From Brachionus rotundiformis (taxonomy: Eukaryota > Rotifera > Eurotatoria > Ploima > Brachionidae), in NCBI GenBank assembly GCA_016802295.1, contig JAESIW010000020.1, positions 1,524,806-1,559,900 on the forward strand: DNA of 35,095 bases, in the 5' to 3' direction. The notes beneath the pieces were generated by a model that worked only from the letters and a program-made list of their open reading frames with translations, had not been told where the DNA came from and did not search any database. The translations under genes were made by a program, and so were the position numbers. This document shows positions 10,141-22,074 of the stretch, piece by piece. Numbering within the stretch: the stretch's first letter is position 1; the number at the start of each line of letters is the position of its first letter.

Positions 10141-11240
10141 ATCTTAATAAATTATTTAGTTTTTAAATATCATATCGTATTTTTGACAATTTTGTTTTAT
10201 TAAAATTTTAAAATTTGATTCTTAATTCTTAATAATTTAAATTTTAAAGTTTTTCAATGCCAGTTTTCACTAAAATTTTTATTGTGAAATTTTAAAAAAG
10301 ATCATTAATCATAGCTAAAAAACAGATATAATTCAGATAATTTTAAACAAAAAAACATATAAGCACACTATCTTTTTTAATCTAATATGCTAAATTATAA
10401 AACTGCTAAAAGATAATAAAATAAGCAACATGAAATTGTTAATTTTTCATAATTTTCAAGATTTATAAAAGTTTTTGTTAATCAAAAAAATTTGAAATAA
10501 CTAATTATTAGTGACAAAGAGTCATTCATTTTAAAACCAACTTTCATTAGATAAACTAAAGGATTGCAATATCATTTATAAGTGCGAAAGTCTTCTCTTG
10601 TAGACTAAAAATTAGAAGTGGCATTATTAATGGTTATTCAATTAATGATTGGATGAGAGTCACCTTTGGTCATTAATCAAGTTTTGTTTATGTGACATTT
10701 TTTGTGGCACTGGCAACATTTATACAAATCAATATGTTTTATTCAGCAAGATGAAATGATTCTGACAGCATGGAATCAGCTAATAACAGCTGAGAAAAAA
10801 TGATATGAGGAGAAGCCAAAGTTAAAGCCAAAACAAATGATGGTTAACAATTTTAGTTTTTGTTTAAAAAAATCAAAATTTAATTTCAGGTTCAGAATGC
10901 CTGCTAACTACAATCATTAATGGATAAATACTTAATAATTATCTAAAAATATTAAAACTAAAATCTTTATCAAATGTAAGACGATTATTTTATTCATTTT
11001 CTTCATATTTTGTATCTAAAAATTTATTAGGAAAACAATTGTAAATTATTTTTGGCCAATTTGGGAGATTTTAAATTCCCAGTTACTAAAATTAAAATTT
11101 AAACTAAATTAATACAACTAGATTAATAAGTTAATAATAAATAATTTATTTTTTGAACAAAAAAAATCGATAATAACTTAATCACCATTTTCAATTATTT
11201 TTCTAAAATAAACATCATTCCAATGATTATTGCTAATCGG
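10141..11240. other. AT-rich intergenic sequence
   Basis: I see no gene or recognisable repeat here. Confidence 0.4.
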
Positions 11241-11246
11241 TTTATT
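11241..11246 (-). promoter_or_regulatory. Polyadenylation signal of the GTPase-like gene
   Basis: AATAAA on the minus strand lies about 45 nt after the stop codon at 11290. Confidence 0.5.
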
Positions 11247-11289
11247 TAATACTTATAGTACAAAATATACATTAAATACCGATAAATCT

Positions 11290-12378
11290 CTAATCAACAA
11301 GCGATGTCTCTGAGGCAAGCAAGAGCCATGATTTATTTTTCTTGAAAGATTTTTTATTTGAATTCTCAAAAGTTTTGGAATTTTTCAAATCAGCAAGTTT
11401 TCTTGAATTATTGGAACCGCATGTGACTACATAAGTACCAATTCCGATAGCCAATCTGGATAATTTGGACTTAATTGTCAATGGCTCACTGGTCTTGCTT
11501 GGATTTATTACCGGAACAGTTCGATTTTCTTCAACATTCACAAACGAGCTATTCTCGTAGTAAACTGAACTAAGCGGTCTCAACTCGTTTACTTCTTTCC
11601 TTGATTTCCTCAATTTAAACGAGCTGATTGAAGATGATATTGACTTTGGTATCAATTGTTTATTCACTTTGTTAAAATCCTTTGATACAATGCTCTTGAC
11701 CAAAATTTCGTAAGCAGTAAGGGGGTTTTTGGACTTTTTTTGTGGAGAATAGTCATTAAAAATTGAGTATTGGACCAATTCCGAGCCAATGAGCTTGGCA
11801 AATTTTTTGAATGCATTCACATCATATTTTCTTTGATCGTGGTCAGTGCTGAATATTTCAGCTTTATTTTTGGACAATTTAGATGTCGATGATGTTGAAT
11901 TCACTGAACAAGAGCGCTTTTTAAAAGTTTTTTTTCCATTTTGGTCTTCGTTTGGTTGCTGCTGCTTGCTGGCCGTTGTATCACTTTTTAATCCAAGAAG
12001 AATAAAATGTTTTTGCTTTTGTCTATTTTTTTTGAAATCAATCTCCCATTTTGATTTAATAAGTTCAAAAGAATGAATATCATCCAAGGCAAAGCATAAG
12101 ATAACACATTTATATGATTGTGTATTTATAAACTGACTGGACGATACAACTTTATTATTTACAATCAGATCAGTATCGCTCAAGCATGTTTCAAGACTTA
12201 TATCATAATTATCAATCTCAATTATTACTTTTTCATATTGATTGTTAAGGGTTTCGTACTGATATTGCTCTTTGGAATTGTTTTCAAGATTTTTACAACA
12301 TTTAGGAAATTGTTCCAAGAATGAAGTCTTGCCTATTCCGGCTTGACCGATCATTAGACATTTTATTTTGTTTAACAT
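11290..12378 (-). CDS. Degenerate Rho/Ras-like small GTPase, intronless, 362 aa
   Basis: The protein starts MLNKIKCLMIGQAGIGKTSF, a beta strand plus a valid P-loop (G-x4-GKT/S, residues 11-18). A central strand CVILCFALDDIHSFELIKSK followed by W and later HFILLGLKSD matches the Rho pattern (hydrophobic strand, S-F-E-x-x-x-x-K-W, then the base-recognition strand). The key motifs are altered. The switch II DxxGQ is replaced by a stretch around IEIDNYDIS, the guanine motif N/TKxD reads LKSD, and no clear SAL motif exists. There are basic and Ser-rich insertions (after residue about 140) and a long basic C-terminal extension (about 245-362) with no CAAX box; it ends SLVD. GTP binding may be weak and hydrolysis is doubtful. 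It is intronless while most neighbours have many introns, so it may be a retrocopy or a lineage-specific gene. A polyadenylation signal follows. Confidence 0.75.
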   Translation of the reverse strand: MLNKIKCLMIGQAGIGKTSFLEQFPKCCKNLENNSKEQYQYETLNNQYEKVIIEIDNYDISLETCLSDTDLIVNNKVVSSSQFINTQSYKCVILCFALDDIHSFELIKSKWEIDFKKNRQKQKHFILLGLKSDTTASKQQQPNEDQNGKKTFKKRSCSVNSTSSTSKLSKNKAEIFSTDHDQRKYDVNAFKKFAKLIGSELVQYSIFNDYSPQKKSKNPLTAYEILVKSIVSKDFNKVNKQLIPKSISSSISSFKLRKSRKEVNELRPLSSVYYENSSFVNVEENRTVPVINPSKTSEPLTIKSKLSRLAIGIGTYVVTCGSNNSRKLADLKNSKTFENSNKKSFKKNKSWLLLASETSLVD

Positions 12379-15300
12379 TTTTTAAATTTAAATAAAAATC
12401 TAAATTTTTAAAGTTTTAAATTATAATTGTTTATATTGAAAACACAAAAATCTGATTTTTAAATTGTTTGTTTATTTCAGAAATAAAAAAAATATATAAG
12501 CATAAAATTTCCAAAGGACTTAATTTTGATGGTATGGCATGGTTGATAATCAAATAATTTTTGGGCGTAAACTAAATAAAAATCATTTGATTCCCTAAAT
12601 AAAACCATCAGATATGAATGTATCCTCAAGAGTCTGTAAAACAAATTTATTTTATTAATAAGTATTTCAAATATTTTCTAACTCCTAGTCTGTTTAAATA
12701 ATCTCTCAGAAGAAAAATCGATAAAATATTATGAATTATCTAATAATTAAAAATAGAGACATTAGCGTTTGGCTAAAAAAGGTTTTTAAAATTTAATTAA
12801 CATTCATCTAATAATTTTTAAGTTAAGACGAATATAATCAGAATTTTTATTTAAGTTTTTTCTTGTGTTGTGTTGTTATAGTTTCGTACACCCTTAAAAG
12901 TGTCTCAGCATAAAATTTAAGATTTGGCATAAAAACGCCTACCAATACTTATTTCTGGCATAATTGAAACCCAATACTCGATAAAATAATTCTCTAGTTT
13001 AAATACCAGTAATTAATTATAATTCACCCACTTAGCCTTTATCAATTCAGAAATTTCTAACATCACGCCTAATAGTCAAGATTAAATTTTTAAATTAATT
13101 TATATTCTTTTAGAATAAATAAAATGATAAGTTTAAAAAACGTGTCTCGAGCAGTACCATGCCGAATAATAATAGATTCCACATTTTTAGTCCTAAAAAA
13201 TTGCCATTATGGTCTAATTAAATTAGATACCCACAAGATTTGATAATAAATGATCATAAATTTAAAAACATATGAAATAAAAATTGATTTTTAAATAAAA
13301 GCTAATCAAACGAAAATAATAATATCCTTGAAATATACGTCAATAATTTCCCTGATAGGGAGAATAATAGGGACGATTCCTTTTAGAAAATTAATGAATT
13401 ACCAGAAGCTAATAATTGGGTGAACATTTGTCAAGTGATTTTATTTAAAACAAAAAATATCTATTTAAATATATTTTAGTTATAATGAATTTACTTCTCT
13501 TTATTGTTAAAAAATGTTTTATTCAAAAAAGTTACTAGTCTAACAAACTAATTACGTGTAATGTTAAAAATTTATTCACAAATAAAAATCAAGCCTTAGC
13601 TTTTTGAAAAAAATATTAGTTTAAAAACAATTGTTAGATTTGATCATACGATATTTGATGATTATTTGCCTAAACATTTTGTTCGCTTTAGTAAATTTAT
13701 TTAATATAATATGATGACAAATGACACCCTTCATATAATTTCTTTCAAAGTTTATTTAAAAACTAAATATTGCATAATTTGAAAAAATGTTACTAAGCTT
13801 TTTAAAAATTTAATATTTCATTAAAATTTTGATAAAAAAATTGAATAAATTAAATAAAATTCTAATTTAATTGCTTAACTGTTTTTTCTGAACTGCTTAA
13901 ATTTACCTAATCGACAAAGAGAATATCAAATTCACAAAATTCAAAATCTAGAATTCATCTTAATAAAAAATTAAAATTTTTTAGTTAAGTATCTGGATTT
14001 TGATAATTTATTTTAACTAAATAAACAAAAACAAAACAAAAATCGCACTTAATTTTTAAAATTTAGTCAAAAAAATGTGCTTTTTTTATTAAATTTTTAT
14101 TTAATTTCAACTGATAAAAAATATCTGACCTAATATTTGCACGTCTTTGCTCTAAAGTCAATTTTTTAAAATATCCTGAATAATCAAAAAATCTTATATT
14201 TAAAACACTTGAATTTATGCTTATCTATTTTTATGGAAATGCTGATCTACTAAGTACATAGAGCTCAAGAGATAAAGATGTTTTTAAATAATATTAAAAA
14301 TCACTCGTTTATTTCATTATCTAAAAGACTCACTAGAAGTTTTAATTTATTTTTTCCTTCTTTTTATTCGTTTAAAAAAATGCAAAATTAATTATATTCA
14401 TTTTTTTATAAAATTTAAAAGGAAAACTGTTTTAAAAAAGAAAAAAATCACGCTATTTTTAATCAACGCAATCAGTTTATTTGGAAAACATTTTCCACTG
14501 TAAACTCAGCTATTCTTAATTTAAAAATTTATTTTTGTGCGTCATTTTGTTTAATCACTAAGAACATGATTTTTCTATTTGATTTGTGAATTAATTATTA
14601 TTAAAAAAAAGGAATATGAAATTTAGTTACAGCTCCAAGTAAACTAGTCATTTTAATAAGACTGAAAGGCAAACATTGCTTAGAACCATTTTTATGAATT
14701 CAAAACTATATTTTTTTGATTCTTAAACACTTTTAGTCATTTCCTTGAAATCTTAAATTCTTGTTTAATTTCTATATTCTTGAATTTTAATGTTAAGACT
14801 TTTAAACTTGTAAAATATTTGAAATTTTTAAACAAATTTTAAAAAGAGCTACCTTAAATAAAGCAAATAAATTATTTTTATTTTTAAACATTTCAATATT
14901 TTGAAAAAGGTACTTTGGAGTGGCTCCTTAAGAAACCAACTTATAAAAAACAGATATTGGCATAATATTTTAAGCCTTAATTGGTTTTAAAGAAGCTCAA
15001 TAAATAAACTAAAAAATTTTTCCATTCAACTTTTAAAAACAATTAACCAGCTTTCAATTTTTAGTTTTAAAAAATAATTTTATAAAAAAATAAAATTTTT
15101 TTAATAAAAATTTAAGTACTCAAATAATAATTTAAAGAAATGAGATGACTTTTTAAATTAAATGAATATAAATGCAAATTTTATCTTTTTCTAATTAAAA
15201 TTTACCAGTCTTATTTTTAAAACTTTTGTTCAATCCTGATTTTTTTTATTAAAAAAGGGAATTTTCAAAAATAAAATAATTTCCTAATTCCATAATTTAA

Positions 15301-15738
15301 TAGGAAATTAGCCACCTTTTAAATAAATCAGAATTTGAATAAAAAATAAATGAATTTTGAATAATATGACTTCTACTATAAACTGCCATGTTAAAACTAA
15401 GTCAAAAAAAAGAACTGTAAAATTTTAATTTAATTATCTAATAATCTAATTATTTTATGATCGAATTTTTTTGTGATTTATGTGTTGTCCTTATTAATTC
15501 GATGTACTTTTAATTAATTTAAAATGTCTACTATTTTTAAAAAAGAATACTAATTGATCTCTTTAAATTGCTTTTGTCTATTTTTTATTATTTATTTGAG
15601 TAAAGACCTCTTGGATAATGCAATAGAAAATTTGAAAATGAAAAAATCGTTTAAAAACTTCAGTTCTATATTAAAAATTATAAAAAATTTTTTAATAAAC
15701 ATTTTGTTAGATAAAAAATTTAAATGTTAGATAAATAA
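12379..15738. other. Long AT-rich intergenic region
   Basis: About 3.4 kb without any convincing exon, RNA gene or repeat boundary on either strand. Long A and T runs dominate. The first few hundred bases should contain the promoter of the gene starting at 12378. Confidence 0.4.
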
Positions 15739-15756
15739 TACCGTATACTCTTGCAC
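15739..15756 (+). repeat. Isolated copy of the MITE terminal repeat
   Basis: TACCGTATACTCTTGCAC matches the terminal repeat of the element at 16192-16337 (right end, read inwards) at 15 of 18 positions. No partner facing it is obvious before 16337. It may be a decayed end of an older or longer copy. Confidence 0.4.
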
Positions 15757-15878
15757 AGTAATGTATGCATCAAAACTTAAAATTCGAGTTTAAGTATATA
15801 TATAAGCCTAGATCATTCTCATGTTAGAATGTGTCATTTTAAGATTAAATTTTCGGGTTTAGATGCATTTTTAGAATA

Positions 15879-16058
15879 AAAAATAAACGCAGCATAAATA
15901 CTTTAAATAAATTCATAAATTTTAAAATCAAGTGCAGTACTAAAACTTGAATTAGGAATTAGGAAATTAAATTTTAAAATATAAAAATTATTTTTATTCT
16001 TTTTTTCTGCCTATTACTATTATTTTAAAATTTAAGTATTAATGCTGCGTTTATTTTT
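15879..16058. mobile_element. Second inverted-repeat element (possible MITE)
   Basis: The arm at 15879-15908 and the arm at 16030-16058 are inverted copies centred on AAATAAACGCAGCAT, differing by one substitution and one single-base indel over 30 bases. They enclose an AT-rich spacer of about 121 bp. The motif is unlikely to pair by chance because it includes CGCAGC in an otherwise AT-rich region. No coding sequence lies inside. It could be a non-autonomous DNA transposon or a hairpin-forming locus; I see no clear target-site duplication. Confidence 0.6.
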
Positions 16059-16191
16059 GCTAAAAATCCGCAAATTTAGCATCATTTAGATATGGCCGTA
16101 GCGCATTTTGCAGAGATTTTGCACATTATTAGCAGACTTTAGCTCTTGACGCAACTCTGTTTGCTGCACTGTATTTCATTTACAAAACTAG

Positions 16192-16337
16192 TACCGTATT
16201 CCCTTGAAAATAAGCGCCCCTCTAGGATCACCTTTTTTAAAGCTAATCAAAAGAGGTTTAGTTCGATCTATACTGCATTGATTGCTTTCTTGTAAAGACA
16301 CGATTTTGGGGGCGCTTATTTGCAAGGGTTTACGGTA
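16192..16337. mobile_element. MITE with 29-bp terminal inverted repeats and TA ends
   Basis: The left end (16192-16220) begins TACCGTATTCCCTTG and continues to AAGCGCCCC; the right end (16309-16337) is its inverted copy with three mismatches in 29. Both ends carry the dinucleotide TA, which fits the TA target duplication of Tc1/mariner-type transposons. Total length is 146 bp with no coding capacity, so it would depend on a transposase encoded elsewhere. Short reading frames crossing it are incidental. Confidence 0.85.
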
Positions 16338-17417
16338 AAGACATTTGGTAAAAAATGTTCTAACCTTTTTAAGCTTATTAAGCATATGTTTTATTTTTTT
16401 ATTTTGAACCAAATTTTACAAAACCCCCATCAGTGCCATTTAAAAATATTAATGAGAATTTTTTTTATTAAATTTTGCCATTTTGAAAACTTTATTATTT
16501 TACTTGCATTGAAAATAATGCTTAAAATACCAATATTTTTGCTAGCAATATGAAATAATTATGAAATAAGTTTAAAATTTACATTAATTGTTGTCTAGTT
16601 GATAATTTAATTATAAAATAATTAAATTTATTGTTGAAAAAGCAGTGTAATTGATTGATTCAAGAAAGGCAGCATTGCGATAAAATTAAACTTGACTTAA
16701 ACACTTTTGACTAGACCCAATGTCAACAACTACCAATCTTTAATTTTAATAAAGCTTTGCAAGGAATGGACATTTTAGACCTGACTTGTTATAAATGCTT
16801 TATGGAAAAATCTTTGGTTTCGTTTCTAATCTTAATTTGTTTAGTAAATGTTTAGTAAAAACAAAATTCTAATATTTAATTAATTCTAAATTTTCATAAA
16901 TAAATTCGATAAGAACAATTGAAAAATTAATTTGAATAATTTATTAAAATAACTGATATTTTTTTTTAAAAAAATAAAATTTAAAAAATTAATAATAATA
17001 ATAATAATAATAAATATAATTTTTAATTTATAAAATTTTGATCAAATACAAAACATCACGATTGTAAATAAATTTAGTCGAAAATAAATAAATGTTACAA
17101 AAAAAATTAAGTATTCTAATTCATTTTAGAAAAAAATATTCACAGATGGCAACATTTAAATCACTTGGCAATTTATTTATCCAATTGACCATAATAGTTT
17201 CAAACAGGTCAAAATCAATTCTTCCCAATACAAATAAACTAGTTTAAATTTAAATTATGAAACCCAATAGATCCTCAAATCATCTCATGACTAGTCATTT
17301 AAAAAGGGCTAATTTAATAGGAATCATTTTTCAAAATAAAACAACAATTATAAAACAATTATGGACTTTTTTATCTAGTGAACATCAACAAACAAACTGC
17401 ACCTAAATTTACACAAG
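16338..17417. other. Intergenic sequence downstream of the BCR/ABR-type gene
   Basis: It is AT-rich, with no exon found, and contains an (AAT)n run at 16990-17013. The part next to 17417 would be the 3' untranslated region of the minus-strand gene. Confidence 0.4.
16990..17013. repeat. (AAT)n microsatellite
   Basis: About eight consecutive AAT units. Confidence 0.9.
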
Positions 17418-20400
17418 TTACAGAGCGGTCTGAATATTAGACTTTTGTGCTGATTTAGCTTTTTGATTATTTGGTAAATTATTGTTATTGCCGTCTGTAT
17501 GAGGTTTTGTTTTGATATTTAAGCGCTTAAAATTGTCTATTTGATTATCAATTAGATTTACATCATCGTCAGGATTTTGATTAGGCTCAGCCGAGTCAGG
17601 AATCAACTTTCCATCGGCGTGTAGTTGAAGAATGTAGAACAATACCTGGGCTTGCTGCATGCTCTCTTTTATTTCTCTGTTCATGTCCTCTACCACAAGG
17701 TTGTCTTTTGGCGACAGCTTCATTAGTGTCGGACCAAAGAGTGTACACAAGTTTCGTAGGCTCATCATATTCTTATCCGAATAGCTAGCTATGCTAAAAT
17801 TAAAAAAAATATTAGACTTTTCTTATTTTTTCCCAATTAAAAATATATTTTCTTTATTACTTCAATAAATGAGTGAGTATGAATAGGATTATGTTTTTGT
17901 TTGGCTCTGGTAATTCGTTGAAAGTGCAGCGCAGCTCACCTAGACGAAATTCGTGCACTTGGCAATCGGCCGCGCTCATAAAACGATTGTACATATGAGA
18001 AGTGAAAAGCGGCTCGGGCAGTTCGCGTAAATAGAGCTTAAGAACATTGGCAGATAAATGAGGTGACTTTTGCCGAAGCTCATTTAATGCTTGACTTGGA
18101 TCTGATTTTTAATAAAATTAATTTTCGCCTGATTATTTTTAATTATTTTTAAAATTACTTTTTGAGTAAAGATCCTTAATTTTTTGGACTTCACTGACCA
18201 CAGACGAAACTCTGTAAATTCCCACCTCTTCTATACCTTTGGTTTCTATCACCTCAACACAGTCCTTAAGGATTCGTGGAATAGTGCTTTTTTCACGTCT
18301 TAAAATAAGTTTATAAAATTTGACATTTAATCAAAATTTAGTCTTTAAATTTTACTGCAAAAGATCAGTTAAATTTCCGCCAAAAATGTCATTTCTATTT
18401 CTGGTTCTGCGTCTGGTAATTGTCTTTTTGGGTGACAAAAATTTCATTGTTATGTAGAGGGATATACCATTACTTAGCCGAACACAATTTATTTTGTTCA
18501 AGTTGACGTTTGAGTCTATTTTTAAGACTTGACTTGCTATGGCTATGGCTTTGCCACTTGTCTGGCTATAAAGTATTATGCGCAGTGAATCAACTGATTG
18601 AAGATCAAGATTAAATTTCTTCAATTAAGATAAATATAGTTTTTAAATAATGATGGAATCTATAATGGTCAAATTACCTCTTCCCAAACAGGACATGTGG
18701 TCAATTCAGAGCAGCAAGTTTGAGCTACTTGTAAGTAGGAACCGCACGACTTGTTCTCTACAGCTACAAATACTTCTGTAATAAATTAAATATTTTTTAG
18801 TTTAATAAAATGTTTTAAAATTAAAGATAAATTACTATTGGGTTGTTCAAGATTTTCAATGTTTCGGACAAGCAGCTCCAGTGTTCCAGAAAAACTGCTA
18901 GTGATAATTTTTGGCGGCTCTTCTACTTTCTTTATTTAAATAATTAAATATTTATTTAATTAAAAAGAAAATTAAATTACTTTTAGCAAGTTTAATCGAG
19001 ACTCTATGTCAGAATGCTGTAAGTTGGATGGAGTTTTACGCGATTTAACTAAACAAAAAATTTATTAAATTTAGACAAATTATAACAAAGGTTTCATTAA
19101 ATTAAAATAAAGCCATAGCTTTTTTTAATTTAATTCTGTTGGCAAAATAGTCTAGGGGTTGTTAGGTTTTACTCACTCAATTCTATAAACTCTTTTTCTT
19201 TTATTAAATTAAATTTCATTCAAAAATAAAAAGCTCTTTAATTGCTACTTGAGGGATACATAAGCTACCAATTATAATTAGATGATGAACATTTTTGTTT
19301 AATAAGCAATTTTTTGTGCCAATTTTAAAATAAAAATATATTTTTTAAAATTATAAGAAAACTTATCAAAATATTGTTAGCTTTGTCTAATTCCTTTAAC
19401 GATATATTGATAATCGTAAAAGATCGATTTTTCACACTTAATCGTTGAAATGATTTTTTTTTTAAATTAATTATTTAATGATTTTTACTATTTAGAAAAA
19501 TAGCATTATACTTTTAAACTATTCAAAGCTAGAAATAAAAATTTGCTAATTAAGAATTTAAAAGATACTAAATTTATTTTTTAATAAATCAAAAGTTGTT
19601 CTAAATAAATAATATATATTTATATTTAGTTATTTTTCAATCATTTCTAGAAAATAATATTATTAATTTAAAAGTTGTCAACCTATTGCTAATTTTTTCA
19701 TGTTCAAATTAGAAAATAATTTATTTTCACACTGAATTAGGTTGTTGTTTGGTTCATAAAATAAAAATTTGTTTTATTTTTTCAAAATTGATTTGATCCA
19801 AATACCATCACAAATTATTTTATAATGGCATTCTAATTTTTTGAGAAAAAAATACAAATTAGTGTGAAAAATGAATTATTTCAAGCAATACTTAAAATAA
19901 AGGAAATCTATAATTTTTATCTCAAATATTAAAATTTAATATTTAACTTATGATACACAGCAAATAATTAATCTAATGTCATTAGTAGACTTACATCCAA
20001 AAATGGCACCATTTATTTCCTCTACCCAAGCGTTTCTTTCAAACTCAGATGTGAACAAGAAGACATGAGTGTTGAATGAGTGTTGTACTGGACTTGAGCT
20101 GGTTGGATTTGAACCAGGACTTGAATGGTGATGATGAGAGCTGTTCTTACTGCTTGTGAGACTAGATGAGGTCAAATTGGCCAAATTGTTCATTGATGAG
20201 CTCAACGCGGCCACCAGTGAGCCACTAAAACCGCCTGTACCAAGCGAAGTAGATGAGTTGGAAGAGGAATTAGAAGTAGCACTTAAAGAGAGCAAGGGGT
20301 TCGCTCGGACAATAAGCCTTAGCCTTGATGACTGAATGGCCAGTTCATTCTCTTGCTCGGCTAGTTTTTTCTTCATTTTTTGCTGATTTCTGGCTGATGC

Positions 20401-22074
20401 GTTCTCTTCGGTCTGCTTTTTTAGATTACCTCTCAGCGAGGCCACCTCATCTCTCAGCTGTTTCAGCTCGTTTTCTGATTTGGCCGTTTGGCAATCTTGG
20501 ATAAAAATCTCCAATTGGTCTATGGGTATTGACCATTTTAGCTGGCGTCGATCTTTCTTAAGTCGACAACAAACCAAACAATCTCCAAATAGAACCAAAT
20601 GGCGCAACTTGTTTTCATTGCTGCTTTCAATTAGTTCAATTACATCCTCATTTTTGCGCACCTCTTTGGGCATTATGTTACGGTTTATTTCCGTAAAGAC
20701 CATTTCGCGCAGTTTTTTGGATGCCTCATTTTCGAACAATGAGTTTAGATTTGACTTTAAATTTTTACAGTATTCACCTTTTAGGTCATTTGAGGCAAGA
20801 ATGCACTCTTCTTTTAGGCTAAATATAAATTCAAATAGTTTAGTTGGTCGTCTGAGTATGTCCTCGGTGAAAATTTTGGTCAAGTCAAACAATTCATCTG
20901 TTTTTGTGTCATTGTAGTACAGATCGAATGGATCTTTTTTGACTATGGGATTTTTTTGCGTAAAACGGGACATAAGACCGGGCTTTTTGCTATTTTTCAC
21001 TTCATTACTTAACATTTTGTTAAAGTCACTTTGACATTCGGTGAGAGTTTTGCGCTTGGAAATACCTTTGGTATTCTCCAACTTGCTCAAAACAGTGATT
21101 GATTTGGGATAATTTTTCAAAAATTCCAAATAGACCGGAAAGCTTATTTCCATTATATTGGCTAGTAGATTCAGAGCATTGGTCAAAAAGCCCATTTTAA
21201 CATAGCTTGCTGAGTCGTTTGGGCTAGGAATTGTGGGCGAAAGGTTCGTTGCTTGTCGAGAGGAGCCGACTATTTGGTTCAATTTTGTGTTCGCTGGAGA
21301 TGTCTTGGAATTGGACTGAAGCAGTTCGTTCAGTGTGTTCAAGTAGTCTTGGAGCTTTTGAGCAACAACGTCATGTGTTGTGTATATCTGGTGAATATTT
21401 GAGAAAAGTACACTTATATCAGTTTGGGATCCATTGAAATTTTCATCAAGATATTCTTTAAAACTAAGCAGTTTCTTGAGCTTGTCCAAATAGAGTTTTT
21501 CATTATGTAGAGTGGTGAAAACAAAAGTTTTTAGGCGTTTTGTGGTATTGTCATCGAATTCGTCATTGAATGGGTATGCTGGCCCGGAAGCATTGTGGTA
21601 CCCTGAGTCAAGATCATCATCAGCGGACTCCTCGCCACCGCCACTCAAACCAGTTGTGTTTATGTCCACATTTTCGTGATCGCTGTCTACCAAATTGCCA
21701 CTGCTCTCGGTCAAATCCGAGCTAAATATTGTCTTATAACAGGGAAGATTTTCGCTTAGGCTCATCCAATTTTCGTTGGTCGAATCGGGTGTCTTGGACA
21801 GCGGTGACGAATTGTTGTTGCTTGATTCGAAAGACTGCTGTCTTTGGTAATTTGGATCAAAGACATCATTGGTTATGGCGATTGTGTTACGATTTGTTTT
21901 GGGAGTAGCTGGCTTCGCCGGTACTTGTTTGCCAATATATTTCAGAGACGGATTTATGGCTGAATTAGACGGGTTAACCATCACTTTATTTATTTGCTGC
22001 TGGCTGGTATATGGCGACGCCGGTGCTTTTAATACATTAGTTATGCTTATGTTTTTCGTTTGATTATGGGACAT
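17418..22074 (-). CDS. ABR: BCR/ABR-type RhoGEF-RhoGAP, 8 exons, 1119 aa
   Basis: This dual regulator of Rho/Rac/Cdc42 combines exchange-factor and GTPase-activating domains in one chain and would act at the plasma membrane and cytoskeleton. Exons on the minus strand: 22074-19995, 19048-18981, 18929-18836, 18775-18678, 18618-18356, 18298-18159, 18101-17861, 17793-17418; all phases agree. Order of parts: disordered Ser/Asn-rich N-terminus (1-175), DH (about 178-455), PH (about 465-692) interrupted by a coiled coil (530-585) and a Ser-rich insert with HHHH (594-665), C2 (about 720-850, ending in a MKFLSPKKTITRRR-like stretch that parallels BCR MKFTSRDMSLKR), and RhoGAP (about 868-1065). The GAP arginine is present (KGIEEVGIYR, Arg 897), as is the MSLRNLCTLFGPTL helix. 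The BCR N-terminal oligomerisation and kinase region is absent, so the architecture is ABR-like. The 0.95-kb intron 1 is unusually long here. The DH region is divergent, so exchange activity is less certain than GAP activity. Confidence 0.92.
19139..19180 (+). repeat. tRNA-like A-box relic in intron 1 of the BCR/ABR-type gene
   Basis: TTGGCAAAATAGTCTAGGGG resembles the 5' part of a tRNA (an A-box-like TAGTCTAGGGG). A similar 5' part occurs on the minus strand at 28612-28593. It may be a fragment of a tRNA-derived SINE. No B box follows, so it is not a functional tRNA gene. Confidence 0.25.

Noticed and set aside
11846..12324. Plus-strand open frames opposite the GTPase-like gene
   Set aside because: They are antisense shadows with hydrophobic low-complexity content only.
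16188..16553. Short open frames across and beside the MITE
   Set aside because: They run through the inverted repeats and AT-rich flank, without splice structure or conserved motifs.
20480..22063. Plus-strand open frames opposite the large BCR/ABR exon
   Set aside because: They are shadows of a strongly coding minus-strand exon.
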